Assembly: GCF_002607735.1 (NCBI RefSeq)
Contig: NZ_NBVR01000043.1
Coordinates: 79,434 to 143,433, forward strand
Source of the DNA: Proteus alimentorum
GTDB lineage: Bacteria > Pseudomonadota > Gammaproteobacteria > Enterobacterales > Enterobacteriaceae
Direction: 5' to 3'
Length of the DNA stretch: 64,000 nt
This document shows positions 30,182-37,862 of this stretch, in pieces. Each line of letters starts with the position of its first letter. Positions within the stretch are counted from its first letter, which is position 1. The notes below the pieces were generated by a model, which was not told the origin of the DNA, searched no databases, and was given only the letters and a program-made list of their open reading frames with translations. The position numbers and the translations under genes are program-made.

Positions 30182-32086
30182 GTGCTATTACAAAGAACAC
30201 TCAATGCTCTGATTGGTATTAATAAAGCAAGTAAGCAAGGCTATAAGGTCAAGAAATTACATAAAATAATGTGTAACCATCAAGATCTTTGGATGCAGGC
30301 GTATGCCAACATCTACTCTAATCGTGGAGCCATGACGAAAGGGGTAGACTCAAACACACTTGATGGTATGGGTGTTGATAGAGTTCAAAATATTATCAAC
30401 CTAATTAAATCAGGTGACTATCGTCCAAAACCTTGCAGACGCACACACATCCCCAAGGATGCTAGGAATCCGAATGGTAAGAAACGACCTTTAGGAATTC
30501 CCAGTGGTGACGACAAGTTGATTCAAGAGGTCATGAGAATGATCCTTGAGGAAATTTATGAACCAGTCTTTAGCGATTGGAGCTATGGATTTCGACCCAA
30601 CAAATCATGCCACACAGCACTTACTGAAATACGTAATGGTTGGAAAAGCACCAAATGGGTTTGTGATGTCGATATTAAGGGATACTTCGACAACATTAAC
30701 CATGACTTATTGCTGAAATTTCTTAGCAATAAGATTGATGACCGGGCTTTTCTTGGGCTTCTAAAGAAGTTTCTGAAAGCTGGTTACATGGAAGAATGGC
30801 GTTACTTTGGCACCCACAGTGGGACACCGCAAGGGGGAATCATATCCCCTATACTAGCCAATGTTTTTCTCCATGAACTTGATGAGTTTATGAAAATTAA
30901 AATCAAAGAGTTTAGCAATGGAGGACGAAGAAAACCTAATCCTGAATACAAGCGGGCACTACAAAATCGAGCTAATCGTATAAAGTGGATAAGACAAGGC
31001 TTTGGTGCATCTGGCTACCCTGCTGATGAGCAGAAAATTGCCAAGTGGGAAATGGAAATCAAAAATCTTGAAGAGCAATTGGTTAATACCTCAAGTGTTC
31101 TTATGGACGACCCTGACTTTAAGCGTATGCGTTATGTTCGGTATGCTGACGACTTTCTAATTGGGATCATTGGTTCTAAACAGGAAGCAATGCAAGTAAT
31201 GTCTGACATTACTGAATTTGTTGAGTCGGAATTAAAGCTTGAAGTATCGAAAGAGAAATCAAGCGTAGTTGACCCGAAACAAGGTTTTATCTTTCTCGGA
31301 TATGAAATTCTATGTCGTAGAGAAAATAAACGAGTTAAATGTGTTGTGGGACACAACTCGGATGGCAGTAAAACTCACGCCGTTAAGCGCACCATTACTG
31401 AACACATTCACCTTGGTGTTCCGAGAGCGAAAATACAGAAATTCTGTGCGCTCCGTGACTACGGGAATTACGAATCTGGCATGGACGGTTGCAGAGGAAA
31501 GCCTGCAATGATGTATTTGTCTGACTATGAAATTATTAGTCAATACAATGCTGAAATGCGTGGCTATGCCAATTACTATAACTTAGCACCAGTTCTATAT
31601 CTGAATAAGCTACATTGGATATGGATGAATAGTCTGTTAAAGACGCTGGCTGGAAAACATCGTTCATCTAGAACTAAAATCGCTAAACGATTGAAGCAGG
31701 CTGATGGTCGATATATCCACAGAGAAATTCGTAATGGAAAACTTTATGAACTTGAAGTTTTTCAACTTAAAAATCGAAGTGTGTCTCTAGCAAGTTTTGC
31801 CGACCCGTTTCCGAATGTTTATAAATATTCGAGCAGAACTGAATTGCTAGACAGAATGGCAGGTAACAAATGTGAATACTGCGGCACCGTTACTGGATAT
31901 CTTGAAGTTCACCATGTGCGTAAACTGAAGGATATTAAGGATGGTACAGAGCCTTGGAAAAGACTGATGATTGCCCGACATCGGAAGACGTTAGTTTTAT
32001 GTAAGGACTGTCATGTCGATCTTCACAGAGGGAAGCTGCCAGACTATAGAAACTTTGCTAAGTCTAGCGGAGAGCCGTATGCATAG
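30182..32086 (+). CDS. ltrA: Group II intron-encoded reverse transcriptase/maturase with HNH endonuclease
   Basis: Multifunctional intron protein (634 residues from the GTG at 30182) for splicing and retrohoming. The RT domain shows KRPLGIPSGDDKLIQEVMR, YGFRPNKSCHTAL, DVDIKGYFDNINH, GTPQGGIISPILANVFL and the catalytic YADD at 321-324 (RYADDFLIG). A maturase (X) domain with YYNLAPVL follows. A C-terminal HNH module has CEYCGTVTGYLEVHHVRKL and CKDCHVDLHRGK. All key residues appear intact. The stop codon (32084-32086) lies inside ribozyme domain V, so the coding region runs unusually far into the catalytic RNA. ltrA is used as the general family name. Confidence 0.9.
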   Translation: MLLQRTLNALIGINKASKQGYKVKKLHKIMCNHQDLWMQAYANIYSNRGAMTKGVDSNTLDGMGVDRVQNIINLIKSGDYRPKPCRRTHIPKDARNPNGKKRPLGIPSGDDKLIQEVMRMILEEIYEPVFSDWSYGFRPNKSCHTALTEIRNGWKSTKWVCDVDIKGYFDNINHDLLLKFLSNKIDDRAFLGLLKKFLKAGYMEEWRYFGTHSGTPQGGIISPILANVFLHELDEFMKIKIKEFSNGGRRKPNPEYKRALQNRANRIKWIRQGFGASGYPADEQKIAKWEMEIKNLEEQLVNTSSVLMDDPDFKRMRYVRYADDFLIGIIGSKQEAMQVMSDITEFVESELKLEVSKEKSSVVDPKQGFIFLGYEILCRRENKRVKCVVGHNSDGSKTHAVKRTITEHIHLGVPRAKIQKFCALRDYGNYESGMDGCRGKPAMMYLSDYEIISQYNAEMRGYANYYNLAPVLYLNKLHWIWMNSLLKTLAGKHRSSRTKIAKRLKQADGRYIHREIRNGKLYELEVFQLKNRSVSLASFADPFPNVYKYSSRTELLDRMAGNKCEYCGTVTGYLEVHHVRKLKDIKDGTEPWKRLMIARHRKTLVLCKDCHVDLHRGKLPDYRNFAKSSGEPYA

Positions 32087-32105
32087 AAATGTGCACGTAC
32101 GGTTC
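32072..32105 (+). ncRNA. Group II intron domain V
   Basis: A 34-nt hairpin starting GAGCCGTATGC and ending GCACGTACGGTTC contains the AGC catalytic triad at its base and a two-nucleotide bulge region. It matches the domain V pattern of IIB introns. The intron ORF stop codon is within it. Confidence 0.9.
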
Positions 32106-32162
32106 GGTGGGGGGACAACGGCTAACCCTTTTGAGGGCGCACGTGTCCTACCCAACGGTTTA

Positions 32163-32177
32163 CCTGAAACCTAGTTT
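32163..32177. repeat. Left attachment-like direct repeat (attL core)
   Basis: CCTGAAACCTAGTTT, identical to 36398-36412. The AACGGT before it overlaps the intron 3' end, so the intron interrupts the left attachment region. Confidence 0.75.
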
Positions 32178-32220
32178 TATTAAATTTGATTATTTAATTT
32201 AAATATAACAATGGTTTGAG

Positions 32221-32261
32221 AAAAAGTTTACAGCGAGCCTTACAACTTCTGTAAACTTTTT
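32221..32261 (+). terminator. Rho-independent terminator inside the island left end
   Basis: AAAAAGTTTACAG (32221-32233) pairs perfectly with CTGTAAACTTTTT (32249-32261) across a 15-base loop, with a T tract. It would stop transcripts coming from ssb and the intron. Confidence 0.85.
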
Positions 32262-32328
32262 TTATGCTAATCTTATGCTTCGGAGTTACCTTGAGAATTT
32301 GTTAAGTCTTAATGGATTTAAGGACAGA

Positions 32329-32445
32329 ATGAAAACAAAAGTATTTCAAATGGCGAGCAGAAAAAGCTACTCAATTCTTTTAGGTGAGGATGGTATGCCA
32401 TTGCCTTACCATAATCTCTTTGTCACCCTGCATTACATGGGATAG
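32329..32445 (+). pseudogene. Tyrosine-integrase N-terminal remnant
   Basis: An ATG at 32329 preceded by AAGGA starts MKTKVFQMASRKSYSILLGE and continues DGMPLPYHNLFVTLHYMG before a stop. The DG-PLPYxNLFVT pattern is the N-terminal segment of large site-specific tyrosine recombinases found in multi-integrase islands. Only 38 codons remain; the SAM-like and catalytic domains are missing. The break near 32438 joins it to the coiled-coil remnant, pointing to an internal deletion. Confidence 0.6.
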
Positions 32446-32776
32446 GTTGGTAGATGCTGTTGCACACGATTACAAGCTTTCAACCACGAGACAAATACTG
32501 CAAAAGCAGGTACGTATCAAGCGCGCATTTACTGAGGTTAAAGCGCTTGTATCGGGTAATTCACCTCAAGCTGTTGCTACACGTAATAGACACCTTCCAT
32601 CCAGTTTGAAGGTTGCGGCTGATCAACTAGAAAAGCGGGAGCGAACTATTGCGCGACTTGAAGCCGAGAACAGCCGACTACTTGAGCAATTCCATACTTG
32701 GTTGTACAACGCCACCCAGCATGGAATTACGATTGAGCAACTAAACGAACCATTGGAAACTAAACAAAAAAAATGA
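32384..32776 (+). pseudogene. Coiled-coil accessory (TnpC-like) protein of an integrase trio, 5' end replaced
   Basis: The frame from a GTG at 32384 encodes 130 residues, but the first 18 or so (to about 32437) are an out-of-frame reading of the integrase remnant. Recognisable sequence starts at WDRLVDAVAHDYKLSTTRQI. The body is alpha-helical with a coiled-coil (QLEKRERTIARLEAENSRLLEQF), like the small third protein encoded beside paired tyrosine recombinases (TnpC of Tn554 and relatives). It lacks a native start and is probably inactive. Family call is from memory. Confidence 0.5.
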
Positions 32777-33286
32777 ATGCTCAATGAGCAAAGTAGCTAT
32801 GGAACTCTATGGTTCGCAAACTGATGAAAGTTTAGCTAAATTCATGTCATGAAAAGAAACACAGTCTGCCACGGATGTGGTAGCAATGAGCCATAGTGCA
32901 AAACTAAATAGAACAGCAGCTTCTAAGCGTGTAGTGAATTAGTCTGAATGAAATCTGTCAGCTTCGTCACCTTGATGTGACTTGAACTGACTGGTTATCC
33001 TAAATCGGTTCGCTCCATTGCTGCTTAGTGCCTTTACTCATTCGCATTCTGTCCATTATTTTTACTCTACTAAAAGTTATCTATGATTAGCTTTGAATCC
33101 CATGATGTATTACGTGGGTAAATTCCACCACTTTACATACTTTGTTTTAATGTTAGCGAATTAAGATCAAGTTGATTGGAAAACAGTTTAAATTTTCAAT
33201 GAGTTATTGTCTTGGTTGGGATACCTGAGCTACATTAATAACAACTATGCATAATTAACGTGGCGTTCAAGAAAAAGGCTGAAACC
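32777..33286 (+). other. Gene-poor spacer before the helicase-DUF2290 operon
   Basis: About 510 bases without a substantial gene. Two tiny frames are visible: one starting at about 32785 (MSKVAMELYGSQ...) and one with a CxxC motif (MKRNTVCHGCGSNEP) near 32849. Both end quickly and may be debris of lost genes. The operon promoter must be here or read through from ssb; none was identified with confidence. A GTG at 33260 opens the helicase frame but the ATG at 33287 is the better start. Confidence 0.4.
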
Positions 33287-35527
33287 ATGAAAACCTTTCA
33301 ATTTTTACCAGGTAGTATTGAGCTTGAAGATAAAGTACACGCAAAAGTCATTAGTGGAGTTATTGAAGCTGTATTTTCGGATTGTCATGGCTACTTTGGT
33401 TACAAGTTAACAACGTTAGGGCGAGATAGTGATGATGAAACTCCTACCTTTATTCTCATTACTAAAGAGTACGGTGTTACACTGATTGATGTACTGGAAG
33501 GTACCTTAAAGTCTATTTCAGAGCATGATGATCTTGATGTATGGGACGTTGATGATGAACAAGTGGTTTCTCGAGACTATTTCATTGACATGTATACTGA
33601 TGAAATAGAAAGTAGACTGAAAAACGATCCTGCATTCTACTCAAGAAAGAAACGCAAAGTAATTGTTCCAACCACTAGTGCCATTGTATTTCCATGTAAT
33701 ACCTCTACAAGTTTATCAAGCATCATTGATGTTGAAGATGCTTTTGCAGAATTGATAACTTGTGAAGACCTCGTTTCAAATATTACGTCTTTTCGTGAAG
33801 ATCTCGAACGCTTTGATTGTGAGGATACTGTATTCGATAAAATCGTAAGCCTTATTGAAGGAACTTATATTTTTGAAGATAAGTACCGTATTAGCACTTC
33901 TAAAGTTGATAGTGACAAATTGACAATGGACGATTTGATCCAAGAATCTTTGAATCGTACATTCAAGCAAGACGAAGCTCAGCGTGTTATTTCTATGCAA
34001 ATTCCTGATGGGCCACAACGTATTCGTGGTCTGGCAGGTACAGGTAAAACGATTGTACTTTCACTTAAGGCTGCAATTACCCATCGAAGGTTAAAAGATT
34101 ACAAAATTCTATATCTGTTCAATACTCAAAGTCTTTACCAAACTATTACTCAGCACATTAGCAAGTATTACGTTTCTGAAGCCAAAAGAGCTCCTGACTT
34201 CGAAGAAAAACTACATGTGTATCATGCGTGGGGAGGAAAAAATAAACAAGGTTTATATTCTACACTATGCAACACGTTAGGGTTAGCACCTAAAACATTC
34301 AGTGAAGTACGTAGTAAGCAAGACCCATTAGAATTCATTTTTAAAGATCTCTTGGATAAAGTAGGTTCTTCTATTGAACCTATGTACGACATGGTGCTGA
34401 TAGATGAAGCTCAAGACTTCCCACCTGCATTGTTTGAGACTGTATATAAAATAACTAAAGATCCTAAGCGAATTATCTGGGCTTATGATGATTTCCAATC
34501 TCTAAGGGATATGAAGATTAAAGAGCCTGACGTTCTTTTTGGCTTGAATAGTGAAGGTCAACCGAATATCACTCAAGATAGCCTTACAGGCGAATACATT
34601 GGTGGTATTTCGAAGGATTTCGTGTTGCCAAACTGTTATCGAACTCCTCGTCCAGTTCTTATGACCGCTCACGGTGTGGCAATGGGTCTGTATAATAAAG
34701 ATAAAATAATGCAACCTTTTGACAATCGAACTGATTGGGAAGCAGTTGGGTACCAATTACTCAGCCCAAATAAAGATACTCTGGTTGAAGGTGATCAAGT
34801 CAAATTGACAAGGTCTGAAGCTAGTTCAAAAAACAAACTCGAGGCTCTTATCTGTCAGCATCAATACAATGCAACAGATCTAATTAACTGTATTAAGCGT
34901 GAAAACGTTCATGCTGAAATAAAGTATATTGCACAAAAGATAGGCTGGTTAATTAATAACCAAAATGTTAAACCTGAAGATATTATCGTTGTAAACCTGA
35001 ACAACCGAACTGGCTCAAAGGAAGAAATATCTAGACTAAGAATTGAACTGAATGAGCTTGATATAAAATGTGTTTCTCCGGGTTTTGTTGAGAGTGCCGA
35101 TGTATTTAAAGTTCCAGGGTGCGTAACCCTTGCGACTCCGTTTAGAGCAAAAGGTAATGAATCTAACATCGTTTTCGTGTTCAACTGCCAAAAGGTGGTG
35201 CAAGATTCGACCTTGCGTGCTAGGAATGCATTCTTTACCTCTTTAACACGTTCCCGAGGTTGGTGCTACATCACTGGCCATTCAGATTCAATGGACGCAC
35301 TAGAGTTAGAAATTAGACAAATAAAATCGGATTTCCCTAATTTTAACTTTGTACGTCCAAGTGATAGCAAGATTGCTCATGTGCGACAGCTAATAAACAC
35401 ATCACAAGCAGAGCTTTTAATGCTCGAAAAATCTATGGATAAACTTAAATCTAATCCAGAGGTTTTGCTTCAAGAGATTAGAAATAACCCAGACCTTCTG
35501 AGATACATCGCGGAGGGCTTAGAATGA
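33287..35527 (+). CDS. SF1 (UvrD/Rep-like) helicase of a Helicase-DUF2290 anti-phage pair
   Basis: Large ATP-dependent helicase-like protein of 746 residues. The ATG at 33287 has AAGG eight bases upstream; a GTG nine codons earlier lacks this. Residues 1-240 show no recognised fold, but FILITKEYGVTLIDV hints at a degenerate NERD/nuclease-like strand. The helicase core has Walker A GLAGTGKT (248-255), Walker B VLIDEAQDF (D373-E374), PNCYRTPRPVL and ARNAFFTSLTRSRGW (motif VI). The C-terminus is a helical tail. It overlaps the DUF2290 gene by four bases (ATGA), so the two are coupled. The same pairing is known as the anti-phage system Helicase-DUF2290. Anti-phage activity here is inferred from the family. 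Confidence 0.85.
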   Translation: MKTFQFLPGSIELEDKVHAKVISGVIEAVFSDCHGYFGYKLTTLGRDSDDETPTFILITKEYGVTLIDVLEGTLKSISEHDDLDVWDVDDEQVVSRDYFIDMYTDEIESRLKNDPAFYSRKKRKVIVPTTSAIVFPCNTSTSLSSIIDVEDAFAELITCEDLVSNITSFREDLERFDCEDTVFDKIVSLIEGTYIFEDKYRISTSKVDSDKLTMDDLIQESLNRTFKQDEAQRVISMQIPDGPQRIRGLAGTGKTIVLSLKAAITHRRLKDYKILYLFNTQSLYQTITQHISKYYVSEAKRAPDFEEKLHVYHAWGGKNKQGLYSTLCNTLGLAPKTFSEVRSKQDPLEFIFKDLLDKVGSSIEPMYDMVLIDEAQDFPPALFETVYKITKDPKRIIWAYDDFQSLRDMKIKEPDVLFGLNSEGQPNITQDSLTGEYIGGISKDFVLPNCYRTPRPVLMTAHGVAMGLYNKDKIMQPFDNRTDWEAVGYQLLSPNKDTLVEGDQVKLTRSEASSKNKLEALICQHQYNATDLINCIKRENVHAEIKYIAQKIGWLINNQNVKPEDIIVVNLNNRTGSKEEISRLRIELNELDIKCVSPGFVESADVFKVPGCVTLATPFRAKGNESNIVFVFNCQKVVQDSTLRARNAFFTSLTRSRGWCYITGHSDSMDALELEIRQIKSDFPNFNFVRPSDSKIAHVRQLINTSQAELLMLEKSMDKLKSNPEVLLQEIRNNPDLLRYIAEGLE

Positions 35528-36192
35528 GCAAGGCAGCCGTAGAGCAAAGTCTAATAAATATAAAAACATTATTTGGTTCAATAATTCAGTCAAATAATGT
35601 CAACATCAATACAAATGTAATTTCTTGGGATAACTATAAACCAGGAATTATTTCTAATGTCAGCTACCTGAGAGAGTATCAAAAACTGTTGGATAGCCAG
35701 CAATACTCATATTTGCTGATTGATAACTCATTTTTCCAGTTCTATTTTGATTACAATTCCAAAGGAGAATTGGTCAAATGTCGTTTGGCATATTACCCGA
35801 AGCCAGAGCTAGCCCCCGAGACTGCTGATGATTTGGCGGAGTACTCCTCAACTGCGAGTGACTTTCTTGCCGACATCATGGATGAAGTTGCTTTAGAAAT
35901 GTTAGAACATGAAACTAGACTGACTCAAAACTCCCATTTGAGATTTGACTACGATTCTGAAGTTAAATCCCACTCTAAGTGCCATCTTCAGTTTGGTGGT
36001 ATCAATGATTTTCGTATAGCATCGAGGCATCTAGTTTTACCGTTTGCTTTTTTCTCAAAAATTGTGTCTGACTTTGCGCCTAGTTTACTAGAAGGAAAGA
36101 CTGACAAGCCTGCGTTTAATTCAGGGCTAAGGCATGCTACTAAAAAGGCATATGAATTCTCTGAGAATGACATTTTTACTATCAACTGTTAA
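35524..36192 (+). CDS. DUF2290 protein, partner of the SF1 helicase
   Basis: A 222-residue DUF2290-family protein of unknown biochemical role. Family-like segments are YLREYQKLLDSQQYSYLLIDNSFFQFYFDY, read here as two adjoining blocks from residue 48, and SHSKCHLQFGGINDFRIASRHLVLPFAFFSKIV. No signal peptide or membrane segment is seen, so it is cytosolic. The ATG is within the ATGA overlap with the helicase stop, which fixes the start and implies fixed stoichiometry. The pair is the only intact cargo of the island. It could modulate the helicase or act as the effector; the sequence does not decide. Confidence 0.8.
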   Translation: MSKAAVEQSLINIKTLFGSIIQSNNVNINTNVISWDNYKPGIISNVSYLREYQKLLDSQQYSYLLIDNSFFQFYFDYNSKGELVKCRLAYYPKPELAPETADDLAEYSSTASDFLADIMDEVALEMLEHETRLTQNSHLRFDYDSEVKSHSKCHLQFGGINDFRIASRHLVLPFAFFSKIVSDFAPSLLEGKTDKPAFNSGLRHATKKAYEFSENDIFTINC

Positions 36193-36397
36193 CGTGAAAT
36201 CGGCTAGCTCTTTAAGTGGGTTGTGGAGAATATTGTACATTAGACCTTCATCATCTTTGTAAATAATTTGAAGCGAAAAACATTTAAAATTTACGAAAAT
36301 CTTTACATTAATTTATTTTTTGTTGTTAACTTATTGTATTTAAATAGATTATTGTTAATTTGTAGCTATTAGGTAAACAGAACCGTTTTAACGGTCG

Positions 36398-36412
36398 CCT
36401 GAAACCTAGTTT
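36398..36412. repeat. Right attachment-like direct repeat (attR core)
   Basis: CCTGAAACCTAGTTT, identical to 32163-32177. It overlaps the palindrome CTGAAAC-CTA-GTTTCAG (36399-36415), whose right arm is absent at the left copy. Confidence 0.75.
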
Positions 36413-36433
36413 CAGAACAAATTATCTAAAACC

Positions 36434-36473
36434 ATCAATAAAAAACCCAGCTTAGGCTGGGTTTTTTATTGAT
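36434..36473 (+). terminator. Long perfect-stem terminator, probably the original ssb terminator
   Basis: An 18-bp perfect stem containing CCCAGC-TTAG-GCTGGG, A-rich on the 5' side and followed by six T within the 3' arm. It now follows the DUF2290 gene and the attachment repeat. Its position just beyond the island suggests it once ended ssb. Confidence 0.85.
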
Positions 36474-36593
36474 GATCATTACATATCACCATGAAAAGTT
36501 ATTTTTATAAAACCCCACTTTACACAAAGGTTTACTCTTGAAAAATATGATAGGATCTGTGCCATTAACAACGTCTGAGAGCATCTGATCCCC

Positions 36594-37124
36594 ATGAATG
36601 AAGATAAATTGCTCGCTCAGGCAGAAAAGATCTGCCAGAAACGAGGTGTTCGCCTGACTTCACAACGTCTGGCAGTATTACGTCTGATCATGCAGCAACC
36701 TTCTGCTATCAGCGCATACGACTTATTGGACTTATTACGCCAAGTTGAGCCACAAGCAAAACCCCCCACCGTCTATCGCGGGTTAGAGTTTTTACTTGAG
36801 CAAGGATTTATCCATAAAATAGAATCCACCAACAGTTATGTGCTTTGTCATCATTTTGATGATGTTGAACATACGTCAGTAATGCTGATTTGTGACCGTT
36901 GTCTATCTGTCACTGAGAAGAGTAGCCATAAAATCGAAAATTCGATTTCATCACTGGCACAAGAGAATGGCTTTCATTTACGCCACAGTGTGATAGAAAT
37001 TCATGGATTATGTTCACAGTGCCACGAAGCACAAGAGTGTACACATCCTGAAGGTTGTCATCATGATCACAGTATGGATGATAATCTTAAGCAGAAAAAA
37101 ACGGGCGACTATAAGCCTCGTTAA
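36594..37124 (+). CDS. zur: Zinc uptake regulator Zur (Fur family)
   Basis: Zinc-responsive repressor of zinc import genes. The 176 residues have a Fur-type winged helix (RLTSQRLAVLRLIMQQPSAISAYDLLDLLR, about 20-48, quoted here in pieces) and PPTVYRGLEFLLEQGF. The dimerisation domain has metal ligands: CDRC at residues about 102-105, HGLCSQCHE and a His-rich tail (CHHDHS). E. coli Zur is 171 residues. Downstream it faces the relBE-type pair on the other strand. In E. coli zur is near lexA, as here. Confidence 0.9.
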   Translation: MNEDKLLAQAEKICQKRGVRLTSQRLAVLRLIMQQPSAISAYDLLDLLRQVEPQAKPPTVYRGLEFLLEQGFIHKIESTNSYVLCHHFDDVEHTSVMLICDRCLSVTEKSSHKIENSISSLAQENGFHLRHSVIEIHGLCSQCHEAQECTHPEGCHHDHSMDDNLKQKKTGDYKPR

Positions 37125-37141
37125 GCTTATAAAATACAAAA

Positions 37142-37160
37142 AGCCAGCTAAATGCTGGCT
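37142..37160 (-). terminator. Terminator after the toxin gene, between convergent zur and relE
   Basis: AGCCAGC-TAAAT-GCTGGCT with five T residues following on the minus strand. It may also act on zur from the other side, though no T tract follows there. Confidence 0.8.
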
Positions 37161-37170
37161 AATACGTGTT

Positions 37171-37467
37171 CTACTTTTGAATTCTCATTTCAGCTAATGA
37201 ATACGCTTTACTTTCTTCACGCTTACCAATAGCAATAACTAAAATAACGACTTCTGAATCAATGATTTGGTAAACCAATCGAAAACCAGATGCTCGTAAT
37301 TTAATCTTATAGCAACCCGAGAGATCACCTTTTAAGCGAGCAGACTCTATATAAGGGTTTTCCTGTAATTTTTTTAATTTCTTTTTAAATTGTTCTTTAA
37401 TGCTTTGATCAAGTTTCTGCCATTCTTTTAATGCACGCTTATCAAACTCAATATTAAAGATCATCAA
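37171..37467 (-). CDS. relE: RelE/ParE-family toxin
   Basis: Small basic protein (98 residues) with the RelE fold pattern: FDKRALKEWQKLDQSIKEQF at the start, then ENPYIESARLKGDLSGCYKIKL, RLVYQI and a C-terminal IAIGKREESKAY. RelE toxins cut mRNA on the ribosome and are neutralised by the antitoxin encoded immediately before them. It overlaps the antitoxin stop by 14 bases, the classic arrangement. Two adjacent ATG codons (37465-37467 and 37462-37464) are possible starts. Arginine and lysine residues typical of active RelE are present. Confidence 0.85.
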   Translation of the reverse strand: MMIFNIEFDKRALKEWQKLDQSIKEQFKKKLKKLQENPYIESARLKGDLSGCYKIKLRASGFRLVYQIIDSEVVILVIAIGKREESKAYSLAEMRIQK

Positions 37468-37708
37468 TATTTACTCTTATACGTTTACATGGTTTCTTCA
37501 AACGCTCACGTACAACAGCTAAAATATCCTCATCTTCATCTTGTTCACCAACAATGACAGAAACTTCAGAGAAAGGTAACTTTTCATTTTCAGAAACATA
37601 ACGTAGAAACAATCTTATAGCATCTGAAGGAGATAGATTCATTTTTTCAAATACTTGATAAGCTTCTTTTTTTAGCTCATCGTCTACTCTAACTTGTATT
37701 GTTGTCAT
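37454..37708 (-). CDS. relB: RelB/DinJ-family antitoxin
   Basis: Ribbon-helix-helix antitoxin of 84 residues. The frame opens at 37720, but the ATG at 37706-37708 has GGAGG seven bases upstream and begins MTTIQVRVDDELKKEAYQVF, the usual RelB/DinJ N-terminus. The LSPSDAIRLFLRYVSE segment completes the DNA-binding fold. The C-terminal half (EDEDILAVVRERLKK) would wrap the toxin. The palindrome TGTAATTACA at 37739-37748 just upstream could be the autoregulatory operator. The pair sits between zur and lexA and looks like an insertion there. Confidence 0.85.
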   Translation of the reverse strand: MTTIQVRVDDELKKEAYQVFEKMNLSPSDAIRLFLRYVSENEKLPFSEVSVIVGEQDEDEDILAVVRERLKKPCKRIRVNIDDL

Positions 37709-37738
37709 AAACACCTCCATAATTAAAACTCATAATAT

Positions 37739-37748
37739 TGTAATTACA
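37739..37748. promoter_or_regulatory. Candidate RelB operator palindrome
   Basis: TGTAATTACA, a perfect 10-bp palindrome 31 bases upstream of the antitoxin start, where an autoregulatory RHH protein would bind. Confidence 0.45.
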
Positions 37749-37862
37749 TTTGTAGTGCAATGATGTTTTTTTATACAAAATAAAAAATGCAGATGATTTT
37801 GTGTTTTTACACATCATCTGCATCTTGATAAAATACGTTGTATTGACTTACTTTGGTACAAA

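Larger units (their letters stand above)
29561..32156 (+). mobile_element. Group II intron (IIB-like) with RT/maturase/HNH ORF, inserted after the ssb stop codon
   Basis: The 5' end fits the intron consensus (GTGCG at 29561), and about 620 bases of structured non-coding DNA precede the ORF. A canonical 34-nt domain V lies at 32072-32105, and a domain VI-like stem with a candidate bulged A at 32150 ends in AC at 32155-32156. The exon side ending TTTTGA (ssb stop) can pair with TCAAAA at 29709-29714, a candidate exon-binding site. The encoded protein has intact RT and HNH motifs, so the element may be mobile. It sits between ssb and the left end of the helicase/DUF2290 island. The exact 3' boundary is uncertain by one or two bases, and the 5' boundary rests on consensus only. 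Confidence 0.85.
32163..36412. mobile_element. Degenerate genomic island at the ssb 3' end carrying a helicase-DUF2290 pair
   Basis: The 15-bp sequence CCTGAAACCTAGTTT occurs at 32163-32177 and again at 36398-36412, preceded in both cases by AACGGT. Between them lie a fused recombinase remnant, a two-gene operon and long gene-poor flanks. The right copy is part of CTGAAAC-CTA-GTTTCAG, and a strong terminator typical of a gene end follows. The layout suggests integration by tyrosine recombinases just downstream of ssb, followed by deletion of most recombination genes. The element family (Tn554/GIsul2-like trio) is inferred from the remnant. Confidence 0.7.
36193..36593. other. Island right flank, ssb-type terminator and zur upstream region
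   Basis: About 400 bases with no gene. From 36193 to 36390 the DNA is AT-rich with repeated TTGTTAA-type words (possible recombinase arm sites). An ACCGTT-TT-AACGGT palindrome at 36382-36395 adjoins the right attachment repeat. A strong terminator follows at 36434-36473, then the zur promoter region. Confidence 0.5.
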
